Source: an uncultured Bacteroidia bacterium
GTDB taxonomy: Bacteria > Bacteroidota > Bacteroidia > Bacteroidales > Prolixibacteraceae
Direction of reading: 5' to 3'
Assembly (NCBI GenBank): GCA_903907075.1
Contig: CAIVMQ010000068.1
Coordinates: 1 to 55,763 of the forward strand
Length of the DNA: 55,763 bases
The notes under the pieces are model-generated. The model was not told where the DNA came from. It worked only from the letters and a program-made list of their open reading frames with translations, and did not search any database. This document shows, in pieces, positions 44,423-51,932 of the stretch; position 1 is the first letter of the stretch, and each line of letters starts with the position of its first letter. A program made the position numbers and the translations under genes.

Positions 44423-47146
44423 ATGAAAAAAATAAATCTATTTCCCAGAATGAAAAAACTAAATTGCAAAATTGCTGTACTCCTTATCAGTATGGTTGCT
44501 TTACTTACCTCTTTAAGCAGTAAAGCTGAAAATATATCCTCTTATAAGGTTACCACGATTTCTGACAATTGGAAAATGCAGGCGGCTGAAAAAATTGGAA
44601 AAATTGAAGATTCAATGATTTCAAAAATCGATTTCAATACTAAAACATGGTATGAGGCCGTAATCCCAGGAACAGTATTAGGCAGTTTGGCCTTAAAGCA
44701 TGTTATTGAAGATCCCACATTCGGGATCAATATGAAAAATGTAGATACCGTTCAATTCCAGAAGCCTTGGTGGTTTAGAACAACATTCAAAATCGATGGT
44801 GCCGACCTAGCTAAGACAATATCCCTTCATTTTAATGGCATTAATTACCGTGCTGACTTGTGGATCAATGGGCAAAAAGTTGTCGGAAACGATGTTTTTG
44901 CTGGCACATACCGCATGTTTACCTTTAATATTAATGCCTTTGTTCATCCTGGAGAGAATACGATGGCCTTAAAGCTTTCGCAATATGCATATGGTGAATA
45001 TTCACTTGGATTTTGCGACTGGAATCCAATTCCATCTGACCGCAGCATGGGAATTTTCAGAGAAGTCTTTTTGGAAATTAATGAGGGATTAAAAATTCGG
45101 AGCCCCTTTGTTTACTCAAATGTGGATACTTTAACCAAGAAGAATGCAAATTTATTTATTCAGGCTGAATTGGTAAATAGCACGGCTCATGCCATCGACG
45201 GTGTGCTTCGCGTAAATTATGAACTGGGTACAGTTGAGAAAAAAGTTAGTGTTAAAGCGGGTGAGACGTTGTCATACCGATTTACACCTGAGGAATATCC
45301 ACAACTAAAAGTTAAAAATGTTGAGCTTTGGTGGCCTAATGGAATGGGTAAGGCGAAGATGTATAACCTTAAAACTTCTTTTATTGCTGGGAATAAGGTT
45401 ATTGATCAGGTCGACAAGAAATATGGTATCCGGGAGATGCGTAGTTATTTGAACAAAGAAAAGAACAGAGCCTTCGAAATCAATGGCAAGTTTATCCTGA
45501 TCAAAGGTGGCGGATGGGCTGATGATATTTTTCTGCGTGACACCCGTAAATCTGTTGAGGCTCAGCTAAGGTATATCCGTCATATGAACCTAAATAGTAT
45601 TCGTTGCGAAGGGTTCTGGGGTAAAGATGAAAACCTTTTTGACCTCTGCGATGAGTACGGAATATTGATCATGATCGGATACAACTGCATCTGGGAATGG
45701 GAAGAATATTTGCATAAGACCTGTCATGAGAAATATGGCGGTGCGGTAAACGATGAGGATATTACATTGCTCTCAGAGTCGTGGAAGGATCAGATGCTTT
45801 GGTTGCGTAACCATCCAAGTATTTACTTGTGGATGCTAGGCAGCGATAAACTACCATGTCCGAAATTGGAGTTAAAATATGTTGAGCTATTTAAAAAATA
45901 CGATCCTTCACGGCCTTATGCAACCTCTTCGGGTGGTGCCGGAACAGAAGATAATAATGTCGTTGCAACGGTGCCGCTAGTGTCTGATATTAGTGGTCCG
46001 ACAGGTATGAAGATGATGGGTCCTTATGCCTGGACGCCTCCTCAATATTGGTTTACCGACACTAAACTTGGTGGTGCGTGGGGCTTTAATACGGAGACTT
46101 GTCCGGGTGCTGCCATTCCTCCCTTGGCCTCCCTAAAAAAGATGCTTCCTGTAGCTGCCTTGTGGCCAATAGATAAAACGTATTGGGAATATCATACCGG
46201 ACGAAACGAGTTTACTTCTCTCGATCGGGATATCAATGCTATTAATAGTCGCTATGGTAGCTCGTCGAGTGTTGAGGAGTTCTCGTTTAAAGCACAGCTG
46301 AATAATTACGAGATTATGCGTCCTCAGTTTGAGGCGTTTGTGGCTCATAAACCAAAGAGTACCGGATTGGTACAATGGCAACTTAACTCTGCCTGGCCTA
46401 AGATGATCTGGCAGCTTTACGACACTTATCTGCAGCCTAATGGGTCGTTTTATGGGGTTAAGAAAGGTTGTGCTCCGCTTCATGCGATTTACCGATATGG
46501 TTTCAATGATATTTATTTGGCAAATGAAGATTTAATAGAAGCGAAAGGGCTAACTGTTAAACTTCGGATATTTGATCTTAACTCGAAAGAGGTTTTTGCA
46601 GATCAATGGAAGGGCGATGTGAAGTCAAATATTTCGAAGTTTATCTATAAGATTCCTGAGATTAAAAATCTTACAGCTGTTTGGTTTCTTGATCTACGGA
46701 TCTACGACAAGAATAACAAAGAAGTTGATAATAGCATCTATTGGTTATCGGAGAAAAAGGATGTTTTAGATTATGAAGCTTATAAGAAACTGTCGTGGCC
46801 ATTCTATACACCTACCAGTCAATTTGCCGACTATACGGCATTAGATAAACTTCCCAAAGTAAAATTGGGTTATGATTATGCCTATTCTCAAGAGGGTAAG
46901 TTTGGTAAGATTCGTTTAAAGGTGAAAAATTCATCCCCTACGATTGCCTTCTTTATGTTTCTTGATGTGTTAAATCCAGCTACGAAGCTGCCGATCTTAC
47001 CAATCTATTGGAACGATAATTATGTAACCTTATTACCCGGTGAGGAACGCACCTACGAGGCAAGTTATTTTCTCTCTGATTCCAATGGAGCTAAGCCACT
47101 TCTTGAAGTTAAAGGATGGAATGTGGATAAGCAAATTATAAAATAA
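44423..47146 (+). CDS. Exported GH2 glycosidase, exo-beta-D-glucosaminidase-like
   Basis: 907-residue precursor with a signal peptide (about 1-36; an internal ATG at 44450 could also be the start), an N-terminal jelly roll (about 75-225), an Ig-like domain, the TIM barrel (about 340-640) and C-terminal beta-sandwiches. The catalytic residues match the CsxA exo-beta-glucosaminidase subgroup, where Asp replaces the usual GH2 acid/base Glu: Asp475 in WMLGSDKLP and the nucleophile Glu558 in GAWGFNTETCPG. The expected role is trimming terminal beta-linked glucosamine or a related amino sugar outside the cytoplasm. It heads the cluster and is followed by ROK kinase after 19 bases. Substrate is not proven by sequence. 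Confidence 0.88.
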   Translation: MKKINLFPRMKKLNCKIAVLLISMVALLTSLSSKAENISSYKVTTISDNWKMQAAEKIGKIEDSMISKIDFNTKTWYEAVIPGTVLGSLALKHVIEDPTFGINMKNVDTVQFQKPWWFRTTFKIDGADLAKTISLHFNGINYRADLWINGQKVVGNDVFAGTYRMFTFNINAFVHPGENTMALKLSQYAYGEYSLGFCDWNPIPSDRSMGIFREVFLEINEGLKIRSPFVYSNVDTLTKKNANLFIQAELVNSTAHAIDGVLRVNYELGTVEKKVSVKAGETLSYRFTPEEYPQLKVKNVELWWPNGMGKAKMYNLKTSFIAGNKVIDQVDKKYGIREMRSYLNKEKNRAFEINGKFILIKGGGWADDIFLRDTRKSVEAQLRYIRHMNLNSIRCEGFWGKDENLFDLCDEYGILIMIGYNCIWEWEEYLHKTCHEKYGGAVNDEDITLLSESWKDQMLWLRNHPSIYLWMLGSDKLPCPKLELKYVELFKKYDPSRPYATSSGGAGTEDNNVVATVPLVSDISGPTGMKMMGPYAWTPPQYWFTDTKLGGAWGFNTETCPGAAIPPLASLKKMLPVAALWPIDKTYWEYHTGRNEFTSLDRDINAINSRYGSSSSVEEFSFKAQLNNYEIMRPQFEAFVAHKPKSTGLVQWQLNSAWPKMIWQLYDTYLQPNGSFYGVKKGCAPLHAIYRYGFNDIYLANEDLIEAKGLTVKLRIFDLNSKEVFADQWKGDVKSNISKFIYKIPEIKNLTAVWFLDLRIYDKNNKEVDNSIYWLSEKKDVLDYEAYKKLSWPFYTPTSQFADYTALDKLPKVKLGYDYAYSQEGKFGKIRLKVKNSSPTIAFFMFLDVLNPATKLPILPIYWNDNYVTLLPGEERTYEASYFLSDSNGAKPLLEVKGWNVDKQIIK

Positions 47147-47165
47147 TTAATAATACACTAGTACG

Positions 47166-48089
47166 ATGAGATATGCTGCAGGGATTGATTTAGGGGGCAC
47201 ATTTGTGAAGTTCGCCCTTGTCTCAGAAGATGGTAAGATTTCCTATAAAGATAAATTAGAGATTGGATCAAAGGCAACCCGCGAGGATATCCTGGATACC
47301 CTTAAGGAGGCGATTCAAAAAATAAAGCTATTTGCTGATCAGCAAGGAAACAAGTTATCCGGTATTGGCATTGGTTCACCAGGGATTATCTACGATGGCG
47401 TGGTAATTGGTGGTGCTGAGAACCTAAATGGCTGGTCCAATGTCCCTCTTGGCGAGATATTCTCTAACGAGTTTAATCTTCCTGTTTTTGCTGATAATGA
47501 TGCCAATGTGATGGGATTAGGTGAGACCGTATTTGGTGCTGCCCAAAATTGTACTGACGTCATATTTATAACGGTAGGAACAGGTATTGGTGGTGCAATC
47601 GTTATGAATGGTCAGCTTTATGGTGGGTATAAAAATAGGGGCGCTGAACTAGGCCATTTTACCGTTGATCATAAAGGAGTTGATTGTAATTGTGGTGGTA
47701 GAGGTTGTCTCGAAGCTTATGCTTCTACATCAGCCTTAGTAAAACGATATGCCGAACTCTCAGGACTTTCTGAGGAGCTTGTGAATGGGATACTAATTGT
47801 GGAGAAATTTAAGGCAGGTGAGGCTGCTGCGGTGCAATGTATGGAAGAACATACCGATTACCTTGGTCATGGCATCGCCTCATTTGTGAATACGTTTGCC
47901 CCTCAAAAGGTGGTAATTGGAGGTGGAATTTCGGAGGCCGGTCAATTTTATATCGATATGATCAAGAAGTCTACTTTCAGCTATGCAATGCCAGATTGCT
48001 CAGTATTTACTGATGTTATTGGGGCTACCTTAGGCAATAATGCAGGGTGCATGGGAGCTGCTTCATTAGTCTTTAAGAATACTAACTAA
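47166..48089 (+). CDS. ROK family sugar kinase
   Basis: 307-residue cytosolic kinase. The ATP-binding start AAGIDLGGTFVKFALV, GIGSPG, DNDANVMGLGE with the catalytic Asp, GTGIGGAIV, and the zinc-binding ROK signature CNCGGRGCLEAYAS are all present, and there is no DNA-binding N-terminus, so it is an enzyme rather than a ROK repressor. Glucokinase-like, but ROK kinases also use amino sugars. Position between the glycosidase and a FucP-like transporter suggests it phosphorylates the imported sugar. Confidence 0.93.
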   Translation: MRYAAGIDLGGTFVKFALVSEDGKISYKDKLEIGSKATREDILDTLKEAIQKIKLFADQQGNKLSGIGIGSPGIIYDGVVIGGAENLNGWSNVPLGEIFSNEFNLPVFADNDANVMGLGETVFGAAQNCTDVIFITVGTGIGGAIVMNGQLYGGYKNRGAELGHFTVDHKGVDCNCGGRGCLEAYASTSALVKRYAELSGLSEELVNGILIVEKFKAGEAAAVQCMEEHTDYLGHGIASFVNTFAPQKVVIGGGISEAGQFYIDMIKKSTFSYAMPDCSVFTDVIGATLGNNAGCMGAASLVFKNTN

Positions 48090-48099
48090 ATCTAACTAA

Positions 48100-49356
48100 A
48101 TGAAAAAAAATTATTTCCTCGTCGTCCTAATCATGTTTGTGTTTTTTGTTATTTCATTTCTTACGAACATCTTAGGGGCTCTGAACGACAAAGTCTCGCA
48201 AAGCTTTACATTGAATGAAACCATGGCGGGATTACTGCCTTTTGCCTTTTTTATTGCCTATGGGGTGATGTCTATCCCATTTGGGTTTTTAGTGGAGAAA
48301 TATGGAGAGAAGAAAATGATTATCTCTGCCTTTTTGCTCGCCTTTGCGGGTGCTTTAGGGTTTGCTCAATTCCCAACCTTTAACGTGTTTATTGTCTCGC
48401 TATTTACCATAGGTTCTGGAATGGCAGCCTTGCAAGTCGTTATCAATCCGTTATTACGGGTTTCGGGTGGGGAAGTAAACTATGCGTTTAACTCTGTTAT
48501 GGGACAGCTGGTATTCGGATTAGCCTCCTTTATAAGTCCTCAGATGTATACCTACTTAGTAACCAATATCGATGCGGGAAATGTGAGTAAACCATTTATT
48601 GGGTTGTTGACCAGTTTAGTCCCTAAAGTTATGTCGTGGGTTTCTGTCTATTGGGTCTTTGCTCTAATTGCAATCCTTATGGTCGCGCTGGTTTCTTTTG
48701 TTCGTTTTCCTAAAGTTGACTTGCAGGATGATGAAAAAGTAGGTTCAAAAGATAGCTACCTCGAATTGTTTAAGAATAAATATGTGATCCTTTATTTCCT
48801 GGGTATCTTCGCCTATGTGGGATCCGAACAAGGGATATCGTATTGGATGTCTAAGTTCTTGAAGATATACCACGATGTAAATCCTGATGTGGCAGGTGCC
48901 GATGCCGTATCGTACTTCTGGGGACTTATGACAATCGGAGGGATGTTAGGACTTGTGCTTATGAAGCTTTATGACAGCAAACCAATCTTACGGTGGTTTA
49001 CCATTCTGGCAATGTGTTGCGTGGCGATTGGGTTGTTCGCAGATGTTCAGACTTCATTATGGGCATTCCCAATGTCGGGCTTCTTCCTGTCGGTAATGTT
49101 TCCGGTGATCGTCTCTTTGGGACTAAACTCAGTTCCAAAGCATCATGGTTCATTTGCGGGAATTCTAATGACTGGAATTGCTGGTGGCGCTATCGTTCAG
49201 CTTTTAATCGGAGCGATCAGCGATGCCGTTTCGCTTAGAGTTGGAATGCTATTTATCTTCGTTACGCTGGGCTATATCTTGAGCCTTAGCTTCTGGGCCA
49301 AACCATTGGTGAACAATCAAACGTTTACCTTACGCAGTTTATTTAGCAAAAACTAA
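48100..49356 (+). CDS. FucP-like MFS sugar transporter
   Basis: 418-residue, 12-helix major facilitator of the fucose/glucose permease type. Signature elements are FFIAYGVMSIPFGFLVEKYGEKK in the first half and the GSGMAALQVVINPLLRVSG stretch typical of FucP relatives. These are usually proton symporters for a monosaccharide. It follows the ROK kinase by 10 bases, fitting uptake of the sugar freed by the exported GH2 enzyme. Confidence 0.92.
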   Translation: MKKNYFLVVLIMFVFFVISFLTNILGALNDKVSQSFTLNETMAGLLPFAFFIAYGVMSIPFGFLVEKYGEKKMIISAFLLAFAGALGFAQFPTFNVFIVSLFTIGSGMAALQVVINPLLRVSGGEVNYAFNSVMGQLVFGLASFISPQMYTYLVTNIDAGNVSKPFIGLLTSLVPKVMSWVSVYWVFALIAILMVALVSFVRFPKVDLQDDEKVGSKDSYLELFKNKYVILYFLGIFAYVGSEQGISYWMSKFLKIYHDVNPDVAGADAVSYFWGLMTIGGMLGLVLMKLYDSKPILRWFTILAMCCVAIGLFADVQTSLWAFPMSGFFLSVMFPVIVSLGLNSVPKHHGSFAGILMTGIAGGAIVQLLIGAISDAVSLRVGMLFIFVTLGYILSLSFWAKPLVNNQTFTLRSLFSKN

Positions 49357-49419
49357 ACTTATTTTTAAGTTCAAGAAAGATTTAAAGTCTAAGTATATAA
49401 AATTTAATACCCTATTATT

Positions 49420-50697
49420 ATGACAAAGTTAGCAGTTCTTGGAGGATCTCCTGTGCGTGACACCAAAGTTAATCCTTGGCCTAAATGGCCTGTTTGGGAC
49501 AAGAATGAAGAAAAAGCCCTGATTGAAGTTTTAAACAGTGGAGTATGGTCCTACAATGGACCTAAAGAGACCGAGTTTAACAAGAATTTCGCCAAAGAGA
49601 TGGGTGCTAAATATGCAATATCAGCAGCTAATGGTACGGTAACATTACAAATGGCTCTAGAAGCTTGTGGCATCGGCATAGGTGACGAAGTAATTCTTCC
49701 TGGCCTTACCTGGCAAGCTACTGCAGCTACAATTATTGATGTTAATGCCACCCCAATCTTGGTGGATGTTTGCGAAGATACCTGGTGTATCGATCCTAAG
49801 GAGATTGAAAAGGCAATTACTCCGCGTACTAAAGCCATTATTCCTGTCCATTTATATGGCAGTTTTGCCGATATGGACGAGGTAATGCGTATTGCTAAAA
49901 AACATAACCTCTTTGTTATTGAAGATTGTGCGCATAAGCATGGTGGTGAATGGAATGGCCAAAAAGCAGGAACAATCGGTGATATTGGAAGCTTTAGCTA
50001 TCAGTTATCAAAACATCTTACTGCCGGTGAAGGGGGTACTGTAACCACAAATAATTTCGAGCTTTACGAAAAGCTGGATGCCTTGCGAAACTGTGGCCGT
50101 CGACCTGAACCTGCAAGTGCAGCACAAGGAGATAAAGGTGAAGGACTCTACTTTGATGCAGGAAATTTCTGCCAGTCTGGTAACTTCCGAATCACCGAAT
50201 TTCAAGCTGCGATTTTAATTGAAGGTCTTAAACGGTTGCCAGAACAAAATCGTGTAAGAGATGAGAACGGTATTTACTTAAACTCACTCATAACTTCAAT
50301 ACCTGGAATTACACCAATCAGAAGAGATGCTCGCGAAACGAAAGAAGCGTATTTTAATTTCTCTTTTAGATATAATCAAGCAGATTTTAAAGGACTTCCA
50401 GTGGCGAAATTCAGAGCAGCTCTGACTGCCGAGATTGGTATTGAAGTAGTGGCCAGTTATATCCCATTAAACAAATGCTCGCTGTATCAGCCTCATACCA
50501 AGCCTGCACGTCATAAACTAAACCCGGAATATTGGGCAGCAATCGACCCAACACGTTTTGACCTTCCGGTTTGTGATAAGATCCACTTTGAAGCGTCAGC
50601 CTGTATTCATCATAAAGTTTTAATGGGCACTAAAGCCGACATGGATCTTTTGGCTACAGCTATCCGTAAGGTTTACGACAACGCAGAAAGTCTTTAA
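49420..50697 (+). CDS. DegT/DnrJ/EryC1/StrS family PLP aminotransferase
   Basis: 425-residue fold-type I aminotransferase of the group acting on keto-sugars and keto-cyclitols. The Schiff-base lysine is Lys198 in YQLSKHLTAGEGG and the PLP-nitrogen-binding Asp is Asp169 in VIEDCAHKHG. The N-terminal LAVLGGSPVR is typical of the scyllo-inosose/StsC-like branch. In biosynthesis such enzymes add an amino group to a keto-sugar. Next to a glycosidase, transporter and kinase, the reverse (removing an amino group) is equally possible. Gap to the oxidoreductase is 30 bases. Confidence 0.92.
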   Translation: MTKLAVLGGSPVRDTKVNPWPKWPVWDKNEEKALIEVLNSGVWSYNGPKETEFNKNFAKEMGAKYAISAANGTVTLQMALEACGIGIGDEVILPGLTWQATAATIIDVNATPILVDVCEDTWCIDPKEIEKAITPRTKAIIPVHLYGSFADMDEVMRIAKKHNLFVIEDCAHKHGGEWNGQKAGTIGDIGSFSYQLSKHLTAGEGGTVTTNNFELYEKLDALRNCGRRPEPASAAQGDKGEGLYFDAGNFCQSGNFRITEFQAAILIEGLKRLPEQNRVRDENGIYLNSLITSIPGITPIRRDARETKEAYFNFSFRYNQADFKGLPVAKFRAALTAEIGIEVVASYIPLNKCSLYQPHTKPARHKLNPEYWAAIDPTRFDLPVCDKIHFEASACIHHKVLMGTKADMDLLATAIRKVYDNAESL

Positions 50698-50727
50698 TTC
50701 CGTCTCTTTTTAGTTCGAAACTGGAGT

Positions 50728-51732
50728 ATGAAAAAAATAAGAATCGCACTTATTGGTGCAGGGTATATCAATCATTATCATGCACGTGGATTGCAGCTTT
50801 TGCCTAATGTTGAGATTGTATCTGTGGTTGCAGCTCGCATCGAGACGGCTCGTGCTTTTGCCGATAAATATAATATTGCAGAGGCTACTACGGATGTCAC
50901 CACCCTATATGATCGTAAAGATCTTGATGCGGTAGTGATCTCGACTCCGAATAAGTTTCACGCTCCATATACCATCGAATTTCTCAACCATGGCAAGGAT
51001 GTCTTTCTTGAAAAGCCAATGGCGATGAATGCCGGTGAAGGTGTTGAGATTAAAAAAGTCTCAGATGCTACCAGGCAGCTCGTGATGGTGGGGCATATGT
51101 GGCGATTCGACAACGATGTCAACTTTGTTAAGCAGACCGTTGACTCAGGTCAGATGGGCAAGATTGTTAAAACAAAGGGATATGCGATTCATGAAAATTG
51201 GGGTCCTGCCGGATGGTTCGCTCAGAAAGAGCTTGCTGGCGGGGGTGCTCTAGCCGATATGGGCGTGCATGCGATCGATACTGCACGGTACATTATCGGC
51301 GATCCACTACCCAAAAAAGTATATGCAAAGATTGGAACTCATTATGGGAGCTACGACGTTGATGATTCTGGCATTATCCTAATCTCATGGGATAATGGCG
51401 CTGAGTCGTTGATAGAAAGTGGATGGTGGCAGCCTCATATGGATGGCCCCGAAGCCGCAACCGGCATCTATGGAACAAAAGGGTATGCGAACGTTTTTCC
51501 AACCTATCTAAAATACAAAGTTGACAATACGCCAGGAAAGTTTGAGCCTAAACTGCCTGTTCGAACTGAACATTGCGACCCAACGATGTATAACCGTCAA
51601 ATGGAATATTTTATCGACTGCATTGTTACACGTAAGCAGCCGGTTCCGGGTCTTGAAGTTGGACAAATTATCCTGGATATCGTAGACGCAGCCTATAAAT
51701 CAGCACAGACTGGTGAAGTGGTGAATTTGTAA
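50728..51732 (+). CDS. Gfo/Idh/MocA family NAD(P)-dependent oxidoreductase
   Basis: 334-residue cytosolic oxidoreductase. It has a Rossmann domain (ALIGAGYINHYHA, residues 7-19), the catalytic Lys96 in FLEKPMAM, and the C-terminal catalytic set in GGGALADMGVHAIDTARYIIG (Asp177, His181, Asp184). The family oxidises or reduces sugars and cyclitols at C2, C3 or other positions. No signal peptide or Tat motif. Paired with the DegT aminotransferase it could interconvert keto- and hydroxy-sugar, analogous to NtdC beside NtdA. Confidence 0.93.
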   Translation: MKKIRIALIGAGYINHYHARGLQLLPNVEIVSVVAARIETARAFADKYNIAEATTDVTTLYDRKDLDAVVISTPNKFHAPYTIEFLNHGKDVFLEKPMAMNAGEGVEIKKVSDATRQLVMVGHMWRFDNDVNFVKQTVDSGQMGKIVKTKGYAIHENWGPAGWFAQKELAGGGALADMGVHAIDTARYIIGDPLPKKVYAKIGTHYGSYDVDDSGIILISWDNGAESLIESGWWQPHMDGPEAATGIYGTKGYANVFPTYLKYKVDNTPGKFEPKLPVRTEHCDPTMYNRQMEYFIDCIVTRKQPVPGLEVGQIILDIVDAAYKSAQTGEVVNL

Positions 51733-51854
51733 TTGACAGCATTAAATAGGCCTAACCAGCCCAACTAAACAAACTAGCCCTTGACCGAATGTAAAACGAA
51801 AGGGTTGCATTTTAAGTGAAATTTGTTGCTAAATTGTGAGAAATCACGAGTAAC

Positions 51855-51882
51855 AATGCGCCTGCTTTAAAGTAGGCGCATT
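51855..51882 (+). terminator. Strong hairpin between the oxidoreductase and second GH2 genes
   Basis: AATGCGCCTGC (51855-51865) pairs with GTAGGCGCATT (51872-51882), 11 bp with one G-T pair around TTTAAA. The downstream run has few Ts (CGATCAATTTT), so it may be a weak terminator, processing site or attenuator. Just upstream, GTGA-GAAA-TCAC (51836-51847) forms a small dyad. Confidence 0.5.
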
Positions 51883-51932
51883 CGATCAATTTTCAACTGA
51901 CTTGTTCGCATTGACCTTTAATTGTTTTACTT

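Noticed and set aside
47600-47760. ROK protein as a transcriptional repressor
   Set aside because: No N-terminal helix-turn-helix; the protein begins directly with the ATP-binding motif, so it is a kinase.
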